Source: Prescottella soli
GTDB taxonomy: Bacteria > Actinomycetota > Actinomycetes > Mycobacteriales > Mycobacteriaceae
NCBI RefSeq assembly: GCF_040024445.1
Contig: NZ_CP157276.1
Span: 1,178,001 to 1,242,000 of the forward strand
Direction of reading: 5' to 3'
Length of the DNA: 64,000 nt
Positions 51,885-60,993 of this stretch are shown here, piece after piece. The stretch's first letter is position 1; every line of letters starts with the position of its first letter. The translations under genes and the position numbers were made by a program. The notes under the pieces were generated by a model. The model was not told the origin of the DNA and did not search any database. It worked only from the letters and a program-made list of their open reading frames with translations.

Positions 51885-53394
51885 CGACACGTCCCTTCGT
51901 CGTGGAACAGGCATCCTCGAGCCACGAACGGACCGACCGTCGGTCGACTCGCCCGGTGGCACCCCGCGGCAACACCGCCGCGCTGGCGCACAGCCGTCGA
52001 GGCAGACGGTGCCCGAGTGGTGCGTCGAGGAAATCACGGACCGCGTCGAGCCGCAGCTCGGTGCCCGGTTCCGGCACGACGACCACGCCGAGATCGGGCC
52101 CGCGCGGCGTCATCACCCCGACCACGACCGCCTCCTCCACACCCGGACAGTCGAGCAGCGCATCCTCGATCTCCCGGCTGTAGACGACGCCGCGGGGTAT
52201 CTCGACCGCGTCGGCGGCGCGGCCGACGAATCGGAAGTCCCCGTTCGGATCGATCCGTACGACGTCCCCGGTGTGGAGCCAGCCACCGGCGGTGGTGCGG
52301 GCGGTTCCCTCGGGATCGCCCCAGTACCCGCGCATCACGCTCGGCCCGCGGCACCACAGCTCCCCCACCCCCGCATCGACCTCGGGACCGGAGACGGCGA
52401 ACTCCATCCCGCCGTGCGGTCGTTCGAGTCGACCCGACGTCGGGGCCGTCCGCAGGACCATGCCGGCGCCCCCGGTCTCGGTCATTCCCCAGCCCGAGAC
52501 GATCTCGGCGGCCGGGAACCGTCGGTGCAGCCGGGCCGACGTCGCCGCCGAGACCAGTTCGTCGTCGAGCGCGAGGGACCGCAACGATCCGGAGCCGACG
52601 CCCGACGCGCGGGCCAGGTCGCGGCACAACCGCCCGGGAGCCGAAAGCCGTTCGACGCCTTCGACATCGATCGCGTGCTGGAGTCCGTCGGCGTCGAACT
52701 CGGCCGCGAGGACCACGGTGCCGCCGGACACCAGCGTGGGCAGCAACTGCAGCACGCACGCCGCCGCGGAGCTCAGCGGCAGCGCGACGGCGTGCCGGAC
52801 GCCGCCCGGGTCGGCACCCCAGGACCGGACGACCGCCTCGATCGTGGAGAGCACGTTCTCGTGACAGAGTTCGACGCCCTTGGGTGGCCCCGTGGTGCCG
52901 CCGGTGTAGAAGAGGAGGGCCGAATCGCCCAGTGCCGCACCGTCGTCGATGAACGGCGTCCCCGTGGGCAGCTCGCCGTCCAGTACGGAGTCGCTGCCGC
53001 TGTCCGCCACGATGTGCCGCACCATCGCATCCGGGTACCCGGGGTGGACCGGTACCGGCACGCCGCCCGCGAGCAACACGCCGAGGAACGCCTGCACCCA
53101 CCGCGCCCCGTTCGGGAGTCGGATCGCGACCCGGTCGCCGATGTCGACGCCCCGATCGAGCAGGCCCCCCGCGACCCGGGACGCCGACGTCCACAGCTGT
53201 GCGTACGTCAGTCGCGCACCGGTGACGGTGTCGACGACCGCCTCGCACCCCGCGTAGCGGTGCGCCGCGACGTCGAGGAGTTCGGTGAGGCACGACGTCA
53301 GACCGGAGTAGTGCAGCAGCCCGTCGGCGCAGCGCACCATCCGATCGTCGCGGGATCGATCGATCGGGACGGAGCACTCGAGCAGCGACGCCAT
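51874..53394 (-). CDS. Acyl-CoA synthetase-like (AMP-forming) protein
   Basis: A 506-residue member of the adenylate-forming family. The P-loop YTGGTTGPPKG, the SGWGMTETGG core and the GDVVRIDPNGDFRFVGRAAD hinge are present. The A10 motif near the C-terminus reads ATGRVDRR, so the catalytic Lys of SGKxxR is Arg; this Lys normally drives adenylate formation, so activity may be weak or altered. GGAGG five bases before the ATG at 53394 fixes the start. It heads an operon with the hydratase and deaminase genes. Confidence 0.88.
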   Translation of the reverse strand: MASLLECSVPIDRSRDDRMVRCADGLLHYSGLTSCLTELLDVAAHRYAGCEAVVDTVTGARLTYAQLWTSASRVAGGLLDRGVDIGDRVAIRLPNGARWVQAFLGVLLAGGVPVPVHPGYPDAMVRHIVADSGSDSVLDGELPTGTPFIDDGAALGDSALLFYTGGTTGPPKGVELCHENVLSTIEAVVRSWGADPGGVRHAVALPLSSAAACVLQLLPTLVSGGTVVLAAEFDADGLQHAIDVEGVERLSAPGRLCRDLARASGVGSGSLRSLALDDELVSAATSARLHRRFPAAEIVSGWGMTETGGAGMVLRTAPTSGRLERPHGGMEFAVSGPEVDAGVGELWCRGPSVMRGYWGDPEGTARTTAGGWLHTGDVVRIDPNGDFRFVGRAADAVEIPRGVVYSREIEDALLDCPGVEEAVVVGVMTPRGPDLGVVVVPEPGTELRLDAVRDFLDAPLGHRLPRRLCASAAVLPRGATGRVDRRSVRSWLEDACSTTKGRVDVC

Positions 53395-53424
53395 AGCCAC
53401 CTCCACCGAGTCGGTTTGGCCCCG

Positions 53425-53443
53425 ACTATATGACCCCCGTCAC
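53425..53443 (-). promoter_or_regulatory. Promoter of the ligase-hydratase-deaminase operon
   Basis: Minus-strand TATAGT (plus 53425-53430) is a good -10 box, directly preceded by GTGACGGGGGTCA (53431-53443), a GTGA/TCA symmetric element like those at the AraC-island promoters. The leader would be about 24 nt. Confidence 0.6.
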
Positions 53444-53478
53444 ACCGGCGCGGGACGAACCGCGCGGTCCGCGCGCCG

Positions 53479-54288
53479 TCACTTCCCGGTGTACGTCGCG
53501 TGGCCTGGTCCGACGTCCAGGAAGGAACGCACCGCGCCCCGCAGGTCGTCGGTGCCGAACAGCGCGCCCGACACCCGCGGGGTGACCGAGTCCGCGTGCG
53601 CGACACCGCCCGACCGCCACGCCTCGACGATCTGCTTGGTCGCCGCGTGCGCCCGCGTCGGCCCGTCCGCGAGTTTCGCGACGAGAGCCCGTGCGTCGGC
53701 GTCGACATCCTCGGACACGTAGTTGACGACGCCCCAGTCGCGCAGGGTCGCGGCGTCGTACAGATCCGCGGTCATCACCAGTTCGCGAGCCCGGCCGGAA
53801 CCCGCTCGTTCCGCGAGGCGCTGCGGGCCGCCCATCGAGGGCGTCAGCCCGACGACGGTTTCGACGAGGCCGAACCGGGCCTTCGGCGCTGCGACGACGA
53901 GGTCGCACGCGAGCGCGATCTCGAACGCCGCGGTGAGCGTCAGCCCGTGGGCCGCGAACACGACCGGACACGGCAGCGCCTCGAGCGGGTGGCAGATCCG
54001 CGCGAACAACGACTCCCACAGCGCGGCCCCCTGGTCGGGCGTCAGGCCGTCGAACACGTGGACGTCGACCCCGCCGGAGACGACCTTGCCCTCGGCTCGC
54101 ACCAGGACCGCGCGCGGCGGTCGTGCGGTCAGGGCGGCGACGTCGGCGGTGACGGCGTCGAACATGGCCTGATCGAAGAGGTTCAACGGTCCGTGCGCGA
54201 GCGTGAGGATCGCGATCTCGGCGCCGGCGCCGGTGGTCGAGCGTTCGAGCCGGGTCGGCCCCGAGGGCATGGAGGATTCTGCTGCCAT
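53479..54288 (-). CDS. Enoyl-CoA hydratase/isomerase-like protein
   Basis: A 269-residue crotonase superfamily protein. The oxyanion segments are KVVSGGVDVHVF and VFAAHGLTLTAAFEIALACD, the latter with Leu-Thr where Gly-Gly is usual; LVETVVGLTPSMGGPQRLAERAG follows. The altered second glycine pair makes the exact reaction uncertain. The ATG at 54288 is preceded at about seven bases by CACGCT, a possible -10. Divergent from a FadE gene with 108 bp between; separated from the downstream ligase gene by its own promoter. Confidence 0.85.
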   Translation of the reverse strand: MAAESSMPSGPTRLERSTTGAGAEIAILTLAHGPLNLFDQAMFDAVTADVAALTARPPRAVLVRAEGKVVSGGVDVHVFDGLTPDQGAALWESLFARICHPLEALPCPVVFAAHGLTLTAAFEIALACDLVVAAPKARFGLVETVVGLTPSMGGPQRLAERAGSGRARELVMTADLYDAATLRDWGVVNYVSEDVDADARALVAKLADGPTRAHAATKQIVEAWRSGGVAHADSVTPRVSGALFGTDDLRGAVRSFLDVGPGHATYTGK

Positions 54289-54355
54289 GGCGACAGCGTG
54301 CCACAACCTGCTCCGGACCGGACGGCACCACGGCGGGCCCTAAGTTACCCGTGAG

Positions 54356-54361
54356 TATGCT
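54356..54361 (+). promoter_or_regulatory. Candidate -10 box of the FadE gene
   Basis: TATGCT in the divergent region, 35 bp ahead of the ATG at 54397, with GGAGG in the leader. A -35 element is not evident. Confidence 0.4.
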
Positions 54362-54396
54362 CGCTCGCGACGAGTGAATCCCCACCGGAGGTAGGC

Positions 54397-55542
54397 ATGA
54401 AGCGCACCCTGTACGGCCCCGATCACGAAGCGTTCCGCGAATCCGCCCGCGAGTTCGTGAACCGCTTCGTGATGCCGCACCAGGAGAAGATGATCGAGCA
54501 GCGGTACATCGACCGGGAGGTGTGGCTCGAGGCGGGACGCAACGGCTTCCTCGGCCTCGAGGTGCCCGAACAGTACGGCGGCAGCGACGCCGGCGACTAC
54601 CGCTTCAACGCGGTCCTCGGCGAGGAACTCGCCCGCGCGAGCGCCTCGTTCAGCTCGTGCCTGGGCATCCACTACGACATCGTCGCGCCGTACCTGGTGA
54701 AACTGACCACCGACGAGCAGAAGGAGCGGTGGCTGCCCAAGTTCTGCAGCGGCGAGATGGTCACCGCGATCGGCATGACGGAACCGTCCGGCGGCTCCGA
54801 CCTCGCGGCGCTCAAGACCACCGCGGTGCGCGACGGCGACGACTGGATGATCAACGGCTCGAAGACCTTCATCACCAACGGCTACAGCGCCGACCTGGTG
54901 ATCGTCGCGACCCGCACGAGCCCGGAGAAGAAGGCCCGCGGCATCACGCTGTTCGCGGTCGAGGCCGGCACCGAGGGCTTCGAGCGGGGCCGCAAGCTCG
55001 ACAAGGTCGGCCAGCCCGAGTCCGACACCGCCGAGCTGTTCTTCGACAACGTCCGGGTGCCGAGCAGCAACATGATCGGCGAGCTCGACGGCGGCTTCAT
55101 CCACATGATGCAGCTGTTGCCGCAGGAGCGGATCGGCGCCGCCGTCGCGAACCTCGCGCATGCCCGGCCGATCCTCGAGGAGACCATCGAGTACGCCAAG
55201 GAGCGCAAGGCGTTCGGGCAGCCGATCGGGCAGATGCAGTGGAACAAGTTCCTCATCGCGGAGCTGGTCACCAAGCTCGAGGTCGCGCAGGCGTACGTCG
55301 ACAGCTGCGTCGCCGCGCACGACACCGGCGAGCTGACCGCGGTCGACGCCGCGAAGGCCAAGTGGTGGAGCGCGCAGGTCCAGAACGAGATCCTGGACCA
55401 CTGCGTCCAGCTGCACGGCGGCTACGGCTTAATGAAGGAGTACCGCGCGGCCCGCGCCTGGATGGACGCGCGCGTGACCAAGATCTGGGCCGGCTCCAAC
55501 GAGATCATGAAGGAACTCATCGGCCGCGACCTGGGGCTGTAG
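54397..55542 (+). CDS. Acyl-CoA dehydrogenase
   Basis: A 381-residue FadE-type homotetrameric dehydrogenase. MTEPSGGSDLAALKTTA is the beta-domain signature, the AKERKAFGQPIGQMQ segment has the RxxFG FAD contact, and the C-terminal QLHGGYGLMKEYRAARAWMDARVTKIWAGSNEIMKELIGRDLGL contains the catalytic-base position (WAGSNEIMKE). Text resembles FadE13/FadE20-like long-chain enzymes. Electrons go to ETF. GGAGG precedes the ATG. It converges with the alpha/beta hydrolase gene at 55546, only 3 bp apart, with no terminator. Confidence 0.94.
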   Translation: MKRTLYGPDHEAFRESAREFVNRFVMPHQEKMIEQRYIDREVWLEAGRNGFLGLEVPEQYGGSDAGDYRFNAVLGEELARASASFSSCLGIHYDIVAPYLVKLTTDEQKERWLPKFCSGEMVTAIGMTEPSGGSDLAALKTTAVRDGDDWMINGSKTFITNGYSADLVIVATRTSPEKKARGITLFAVEAGTEGFERGRKLDKVGQPESDTAELFFDNVRVPSSNMIGELDGGFIHMMQLLPQERIGAAVANLAHARPILEETIEYAKERKAFGQPIGQMQWNKFLIAELVTKLEVAQAYVDSCVAAHDTGELTAVDAAKAKWWSAQVQNEILDHCVQLHGGYGLMKEYRAARAWMDARVTKIWAGSNEIMKELIGRDLGL

Positions 55543-55545
55543 CGG

Positions 55546-56415
55546 TCAGGCGGCGTGGGCGGTCGCCGAGCCGAGGATCTCGCCGACCGCCCGGCCGAAC
55601 GCGTCGGGGTCGCCGATCAGCCAACCGTGGCAGCCGCCGACGCGGTGCACGCGCGGGTCGCGCAGTGCGCGGCGCAGGGACTCGAAGCTCGCGTACGGGA
55701 TGAAGGTGTCGCCGCGACTCCACAGCAGCGTGGTCGACACGCCCCGCTCGGCGATCCGTGTCGCCTCGACCCGCAGGTCCGCCGTCCGGGCCAGCTCGCC
55801 GATCCGCCACAGCCCGGCCGGATCGCGGACGACGTTGCGCAGCGCGTCGCCGGCGATCGACGCGATCGCGGACACCGGGGTACCGGTCAGGACCGCGTCG
55901 ACGGCGGCCGACGCGCCCCACCGCCACAGCGGCCGGTGCCGGATGTCGAGCACCGCCCCGTTCGGCGCCCAGGCCCCGCCGCCGACGGAATTGACGAGCA
56001 CCAGCTCCGACACCCGCTCGCCCAGGTCGTGGGCCGACGCGATCGCCACCCCGCCGCCGAACGAATGACCGACGACGGTGACCGGCTCGTCGATCCCGAG
56101 GGTGTCGAGGAACCTGCCCACGAACTGCGCGTATCCGCCGAACCCGTGTCTCCGCGCCGACAGGGCGCCGGTGCCTCCGAAGCCCGGCAGCGCCGGCGCG
56201 TAGACACGCACGCCGGTGGCGGCGAGGCGCCCGATCGCCCCCGCGTAGGTGCGGTGGGTGAGACCGAAGCCGTGCAGGAACACCACCGGACGGCCCCGTC
56301 CGGCCACCCCGTACGGAACCGCCTGTCCGTCGACGTCGAGCTCCCGCCACGACGGTCCGATCTTCGACCGCGGATCGGCGTCGATCGTCGGGTGGAACTG
56401 CGGCTGGCGGCGCAT
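55546..56415 (-). CDS. Alpha/beta hydrolase
   Basis: A 289-residue serine hydrolase. The oxyanion region is FLHGFGLTHRTYAG, the nucleophile Ser lies in VVGHSFGGGVA and the His in RVGGCHGWLIGD; the Asp is probably in LWSRGDTFIPY. Length and loop pattern fit epoxide-hydrolase/haloalkane-dehalogenase-like esterases; the substrate cannot be told. Its upstream region contains a GGTAGATCTACC palindrome. Confidence 0.9.
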   Translation of the reverse strand: MRRQPQFHPTIDADPRSKIGPSWRELDVDGQAVPYGVAGRGRPVVFLHGFGLTHRTYAGAIGRLAATGVRVYAPALPGFGGTGALSARRHGFGGYAQFVGRFLDTLGIDEPVTVVGHSFGGGVAIASAHDLGERVSELVLVNSVGGGAWAPNGAVLDIRHRPLWRWGASAAVDAVLTGTPVSAIASIAGDALRNVVRDPAGLWRIGELARTADLRVEATRIAERGVSTTLLWSRGDTFIPYASFESLRRALRDPRVHRVGGCHGWLIGDPDAFGRAVGEILGSATAHAA

Positions 56416-56484
56416 CGGGTACCTCGTCTCGTGCAGTCGGTGCTGGCCGACGTCAGCCTGGCTGCATGCCCGGATCCGCGGGAC

Positions 56485-56496
56485 GGTAGATCTACC
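56485..56496. promoter_or_regulatory. Perfect 12-bp palindrome upstream of the hydrolase gene
   Basis: GGTAGATCTACC lies 70 bp before the hydrolase start, near CGTATACG (56503-56510). Together with the AT-rich GTTTTGTG stretch it marks the promoter; a regulator site is possible but unproven. Confidence 0.4.
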
Positions 56497-56563
56497 CGGT
56501 TCGTATACGTGTTTTGTGCCGCAAAACCGCCCAGGTGGTTCGCTCTCGGGATGTCCGCCCAGG

Positions 56564-58933
56564 TCAGGATGTCGGTTCGCGGCGTTGTTCGACGACCCAC
56601 GCTGCGATCTGCGCGCGCGATCCGTACCCCAGCTTGGCGAGCACCCGCTCGACGTGCCCCTCCGCCGTCCGCTGCGAGATCACGAGTGTCTCGGCGATCT
56701 CCCGATTGGTGAGTCCACGCGCGACCAGGTCGGCAACCTGACGCTCGCGGCGGGTGAGGGCCGGCGTGTCGGCCGACGGCGTCACGATCCGCATCGGCGC
56801 GGTCGGTGCCTCCATGTCGGCCCGCGACAGGCCGAGGGCGTCCCTCCGGCCGAGCGCATAGTCGACCGCGTCCGCCAGGGTCAGTTCGGCGCCCTTCGCC
56901 AAGGCCGCCTCGAACGCGCGGTCGCCGAGAATCCGGCGGCACTGCCTGCGGCATTCCTCGTGCCACGCCAGCATCGTCGGGATCAGAACGGGCGGTACGC
57001 CCATCGCCTGCCGGAGCGCCTCCGCCGCACCGGACAGGACCGCGGCCCGCTCCCCCTGCCGAGCAGCGGCCGCACCCCACGCCACCGCCTCGAGACAACC
57101 CGCGCCCGCGTAGTGGTCGTCCACCAATCGGGTCAGTGGCAGAGCCTCGGTGAGCAGCGCAGAGGCCCGATCCCGAGCGCCCTGCCTCCACAACGAGAGC
57201 GCCAGCAGGTAACTCGACCGGGCCCGGTATTCGCACTCGCCGCGCGCCCGGGTGATCGCGAGGACCTCCTCGTGGCAGGCCTGGGCGAGTGCTACGTCAC
57301 CCGTCGTCCCACCGACGAGACCGAGAGCCTGAAGCGCCCAGATCAATCGATGGGGATCGGCAAGCTCCCGGAGCGGCGGCACCGCCCGCTCGAGAAGCGC
57401 GAGCGCAGCCCCCAAGTCACCCCGGTAGAGCGCCTGCCGGCCGGCGGACTGGGCGACCATCGCGTCGACGGCCGGATCGCCGATGACCGCCGAGAGCCGC
57501 GCCGCCCGTCCGACGAGTTCGGCCCCGTCCGCGAAGTCCTGCTGCGTCGCCGCGAGATGGCTGGCGACGCACAGCGCGGTGACGCGCACCGGTTCGGGCT
57601 GCTCGTCGGACACCGCCAGCACGCGGGCGAGCCAGCGCCGAGCCTCGCCGAACATTCCCTGACAGAACCAGAACGGGAACAGGGCGCTCGCCATCCGTAC
57701 CCCCCGCGCGCCTTCGCCCGACTCGCGCACACAGAACTTCAGCGCGTCGCGCAGGTTCGCCGTCTCCCGGGTGAGCCGCGCGATCAGCTCGACCTGGTGA
57801 GGACCTATCCACTCCGCGTCGGCACGTTCGGCGAGCCCGAGGTACCAGTCCCGGTGTCGACGCCGGCACTCCGTGCGCTCGCCCATCTCGTCGAGCTTCT
57901 CCAGGCCGTAGTCGCGCAGGGTCTCGAGCATCCCGTATCGGACGGCCGCGCCGGATTCCTCGACGGCGAGGATCGATTTGTCGACCAACGACGCCACCAG
58001 GTCCAGCACCATGCCCGTTCCGGCCGCGTGCGCGCAGATGCCTTCGACGGCGTCGAGCTCGAACCCGCCCGAGAACACGCACAGCCGGCTCCACAACCGG
58101 CGCTCCTCCGGGGTACACAGTTCGTAGCTCCAGTCGACACTCAGACGCAGTGTCTGTTGACGGGAAGGTGCGACCCTACTGCCGGTGGTGAGCAACCGGA
58201 AACGATCGGTGAGTCGCTGCAGGATCTGCTCCACCGACAGCGCCCGCATGCGCGCAGCCGCCAGCTCGATCGGCAGCGGCAGTCCGTCGAGCCGGTGGCA
58301 GATCTGGGCGATCGTCTTCCGATTGTCCTCGGTGGCAACGAAATCCGGAACAGCGGCGCGGGCGCGCTCGACGAACAACGTCACCGATTCGTATCGCGGC
58401 AGCGCCTCCAGACTGGGCGACGACGTCGGATCCGGGACGGGTAGCGGCTGGACCAGGAACAGCGCCTCGCCACCGACGCCGAGCGGCTCACGGCTCGTCG
58501 CGAGGACACGCAGCCCCGGGCATTCGCGCAGCAGCTCGTCGACGAGCTTCGCGGCCGCATCCACCAGGTGCTCACAGTTGTCGAGGACCAACAGCAGGTC
58601 TCGACCGGCGAGATGCTCGATCAGCAGGTCCGTCGGCGAACGGCTCGCCATGTCGTGCAACCCGAACACCGCGGCGACCGTGTCCGGAACCAGGTCCGGC
58701 TCGTGCACCTCCGCCAACTCCACGAGCCACGCCCCGTCCGGGAAGTCGCGGTGCACGCTTCCGGCGACCTCCAGCGCGAGCCGCGTCTTGCCGACTCCGC
58801 CGATGCCGGTCAACGTCACCAATCGGGATTCGGAAAGCAATCGCTTGGCCGCCTGGACCTCGCGGCGGCGTCCCACGAACGTCGTCAGCGCGGAGGGAAG
58901 ATTTCCGACCTTGCTCCGTGTGGTGGGTGACAT
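56564..58933 (-). CDS. Large LuxR-family ATPase regulator (NB-ARC/TPR type)
   Basis: A 789-residue signal-transduction ATPase. The N-terminal nucleotide-binding module has Walker A TGIGGVGKTRLA and Walker B LLLVLDNCEHLV followed by ATSREPL, the standard set for this group. A long helical TPR-like middle (about residues 330-700) follows, and a C-terminal LuxR HTH: LTRRERQVADLVARGLTNREIAETLVISQRTAEGHVERVLAKLGYGSRAQIAAWV. The ATG at 58933 follows GGGAG by 11 bases; a GTG at 58945 has no spacing. Likely activates a nearby or distant catabolic operon in response to a ligand or partner protein. Confidence 0.92.
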   Translation of the reverse strand: MSPTTRSKVGNLPSALTTFVGRRREVQAAKRLLSESRLVTLTGIGGVGKTRLALEVAGSVHRDFPDGAWLVELAEVHEPDLVPDTVAAVFGLHDMASRSPTDLLIEHLAGRDLLLVLDNCEHLVDAAAKLVDELLRECPGLRVLATSREPLGVGGEALFLVQPLPVPDPTSSPSLEALPRYESVTLFVERARAAVPDFVATEDNRKTIAQICHRLDGLPLPIELAAARMRALSVEQILQRLTDRFRLLTTGSRVAPSRQQTLRLSVDWSYELCTPEERRLWSRLCVFSGGFELDAVEGICAHAAGTGMVLDLVASLVDKSILAVEESGAAVRYGMLETLRDYGLEKLDEMGERTECRRRHRDWYLGLAERADAEWIGPHQVELIARLTRETANLRDALKFCVRESGEGARGVRMASALFPFWFCQGMFGEARRWLARVLAVSDEQPEPVRVTALCVASHLAATQQDFADGAELVGRAARLSAVIGDPAVDAMVAQSAGRQALYRGDLGAALALLERAVPPLRELADPHRLIWALQALGLVGGTTGDVALAQACHEEVLAITRARGECEYRARSSYLLALSLWRQGARDRASALLTEALPLTRLVDDHYAGAGCLEAVAWGAAAARQGERAAVLSGAAEALRQAMGVPPVLIPTMLAWHEECRRQCRRILGDRAFEAALAKGAELTLADAVDYALGRRDALGLSRADMEAPTAPMRIVTPSADTPALTRRERQVADLVARGLTNREIAETLVISQRTAEGHVERVLAKLGYGSRAQIAAWVVEQRREPTS

Positions 58934-59053
58934 GGACCGCCCCACTCCCTCGAGCCCCTGCTGCTTCGACGGTACCCCCGACCGGGCGGGTCGACGCTCG
59001 GCGAACGGATCCGGTCGGCGTCACGGCCTGGGGGCGGCACTACCGTTGACGAC

Positions 59054-59758
59054 GTGGACGGCCATCAGATCGACATCATCCGGCTCGCGTGGGCGCGCGA
59101 GCTCGGTCTCACCGACCGCGCCCTCGACGACTCCGGGGTCCGCCACGTCCGGGTGGACGACTCGGACGACCGGATTCGCTTCGTGACGATCGCCGGCGCC
59201 GGCGCCCTGGTCGGTCCCGGATGGGCGGTGGAACGCGCACAGTCGCACTCCGACGAGGAACTCGCCCGGTCCGGGGGCCTGCTCGCGCTCGCGAAGGACC
59301 ACTCCGGCCGCAGCTCCGGGCCCGTCGAGCTGGGCTGGGCCGCCGACTTCGGGAAGGGCATCGCCGTCGAGGAGCCGCTGGTCTCGCACGAGTTCGAACA
59401 CGTCCTCGAACTCCAGACGGTGTGCCCGCCCGACGACGTCGCCGAGGCCGGTCTGAGCGACAAGGCCAACTGGTTCACCGTCGTCGACGACGCCCACCGT
59501 CCGCTCGCGTCCGCCGGGTACGCGGAGTGGCAGGGGATCATCGCGGACATGGGCGCGCTCACCGCGCCGTCCGCCCGGCGACGCGGGTTCGGGGCCACCG
59601 CAACCCGACTCGCCACGAACGACGCTCTCGACGCAGGACTGATCCCGCAGTGGCGTGCCCACCGGGACAACGTCGCGTCCCGTCGGCTGGCAGCCGGCCT
59701 CGGATACGAGGAACTCGGAACGTACGTGTCGATCGCGGTGGCGCCCAGTACCGTGTGA
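59054..59758 (+). CDS. GNAT family N-acetyltransferase
   Basis: A 234-residue protein. The C-terminal GNAT core has the acetyl-CoA loop region TAPSARRRGFGATATRLATNDALDAGLIPQWRAHRDNVASRRLAAGLGYEELGTY, which is the Q/RxxGxG/A-type motif A plus motif B. The N-terminal half is an additional, less conserved domain of unknown role. GTG start seven bases after TACCGT (59041-59046), leaderless. The substrate is unknown. It is 29 bp from the glutathionyl-reductase-like gene and probably cotranscribed. Confidence 0.88.
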   Translation: MDGHQIDIIRLAWARELGLTDRALDDSGVRHVRVDDSDDRIRFVTIAGAGALVGPGWAVERAQSHSDEELARSGGLLALAKDHSGRSSGPVELGWAADFGKGIAVEEPLVSHEFEHVLELQTVCPPDDVAEAGLSDKANWFTVVDDAHRPLASAGYAEWQGIIADMGALTAPSARRRGFGATATRLATNDALDAGLIPQWRAHRDNVASRRLAAGLGYEELGTYVSIAVAPSTV

Positions 59759-59787
59759 GAGGGGGCGACACACGGAGCTGATGAGCG

Positions 59788-60870
59788 ATGAGTGACGACG
59801 GCACGGAACGCACCACCGACAGCGACGACGGTGCCCACCCGACGGATGTCGGCGCAGCTTTCGTCGAACCGGGCGAGGAGTTCAGCCGGGACATGAACTA
59901 CATCCCGACACGGATCACCGCCGACGGGCGCGACGGCTATCCCGTCGAGCCGGGCCGGTACCGCCTGATCGTCGCCCGCGCCTGCCCGTGGGCCAACCGC
60001 TCGATCATCGTGCGGCGACTCCTCGGACTGGAAGACGTTCTGTCCATGGGCATCTGCGGACCCACTCACGACGAACGCAGCTGGACCTTCGACCTCGATC
60101 CCGGCGGCGTCGACCCGGTGCTGCAGATCCCGCGGCTGCAGGACGCGTACTTCGCCCGCTTCCCCGGCTACCCACGCGGCATCACGGTGCCCGCCATCGT
60201 CGAGATCGCGACCGGTGAGGTCGTCACCAACGATTTCCCGCAGATCACGCTGGACCTGGAGACCGAGTGGCAGGAGTTCCACCGCGACGGCGCACCGGAC
60301 CTGTACCCCGAGGACCTGCGAGGCGAGATCGACGAGGTCGCGGACCTCGTGTTCCAGGACGTCAACAACGGCGTCTACCGGTGCGGATTCGCCGGCTCAC
60401 AGGACGCATACGACGCCGCGTACGACCGACTGTTCGAGCGCCTCGACTGGCTGACCGAACGACTGTCGACGCAACGGTTCCTCGTGGGCGACACCATCAC
60501 CGAGGCCGACGTGCGCCTGTTCACGACGCTCGCCCGGTTCGACGCCGTCTACAACGGGCACTTCAAGTGCAACCGGAGCAAGCTGTCGGAGATGCCGGTG
60601 TTGTGGAACTACGCGCGGGATCTGTTCCAGACCCCGGGTTTCGGGGACACGATCGACTTCACCCACATCAAGCAGCACTACTACATCGTCCACAAGGACA
60701 TCAACCCGACGCAGATCGTGCCCAAGGGGCCCGACCTGTCGCACTGGCTCGAACCGCACAACCGCGAGGTGCTCGGCGGGCGACCCTTCGGCAACGGCAC
60801 TCCCCCGCACCCGCCGCGGCCGGAAGAGGTTGTGCCGCTGTCACACTGGGCTACGACACAGCGTGATTGA
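59788..60870 (+). CDS. Xi-class glutathione S-transferase / thiol-dependent quinone reductase-like
   Basis: A 360-residue protein of the ECM4/YqjG group of glutathionyl-hydroquinone reductases. The catalytic Cys66 is in CPWANRS, followed by the typical ITVPAIVEI, TNDFPQITLDLETEW and YRCGFAGSQDAYDAAYDRLFERLDWLTERL blocks, then the helical domain. In glutathione-using bacteria these reduce glutathionyl-(hydro)quinones; actinobacteria lack glutathione, so mycothiol is the likely thiol here (inference). It may detoxify quinones arising from aromatic catabolism. Confidence 0.9.
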   Translation: MSDDGTERTTDSDDGAHPTDVGAAFVEPGEEFSRDMNYIPTRITADGRDGYPVEPGRYRLIVARACPWANRSIIVRRLLGLEDVLSMGICGPTHDERSWTFDLDPGGVDPVLQIPRLQDAYFARFPGYPRGITVPAIVEIATGEVVTNDFPQITLDLETEWQEFHRDGAPDLYPEDLRGEIDEVADLVFQDVNNGVYRCGFAGSQDAYDAAYDRLFERLDWLTERLSTQRFLVGDTITEADVRLFTTLARFDAVYNGHFKCNRSKLSEMPVLWNYARDLFQTPGFGDTIDFTHIKQHYYIVHKDINPTQIVPKGPDLSHWLEPHNREVLGGRPFGNGTPPHPPRPEEVVPLSHWATTQRD

Positions 60871-60993
60871 GTCGCTGTCGGCGGCAAGCTCCGCCCGCCT
60901 GGGAATTCCGGGGTCGCAGGCCCGGTTTCCATATAGTCGGACAGCGAGTGACCGCCCGCGTGCCGGGAACGGGATACCGAGATGAGGACTGGG

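Noticed and set aside
56249-58444. 731-codon open frame antisense to the LuxR-type regulator
   Set aside because: High-GC shadow frame; the sense strand encodes a full NB-ARC and LuxR protein.
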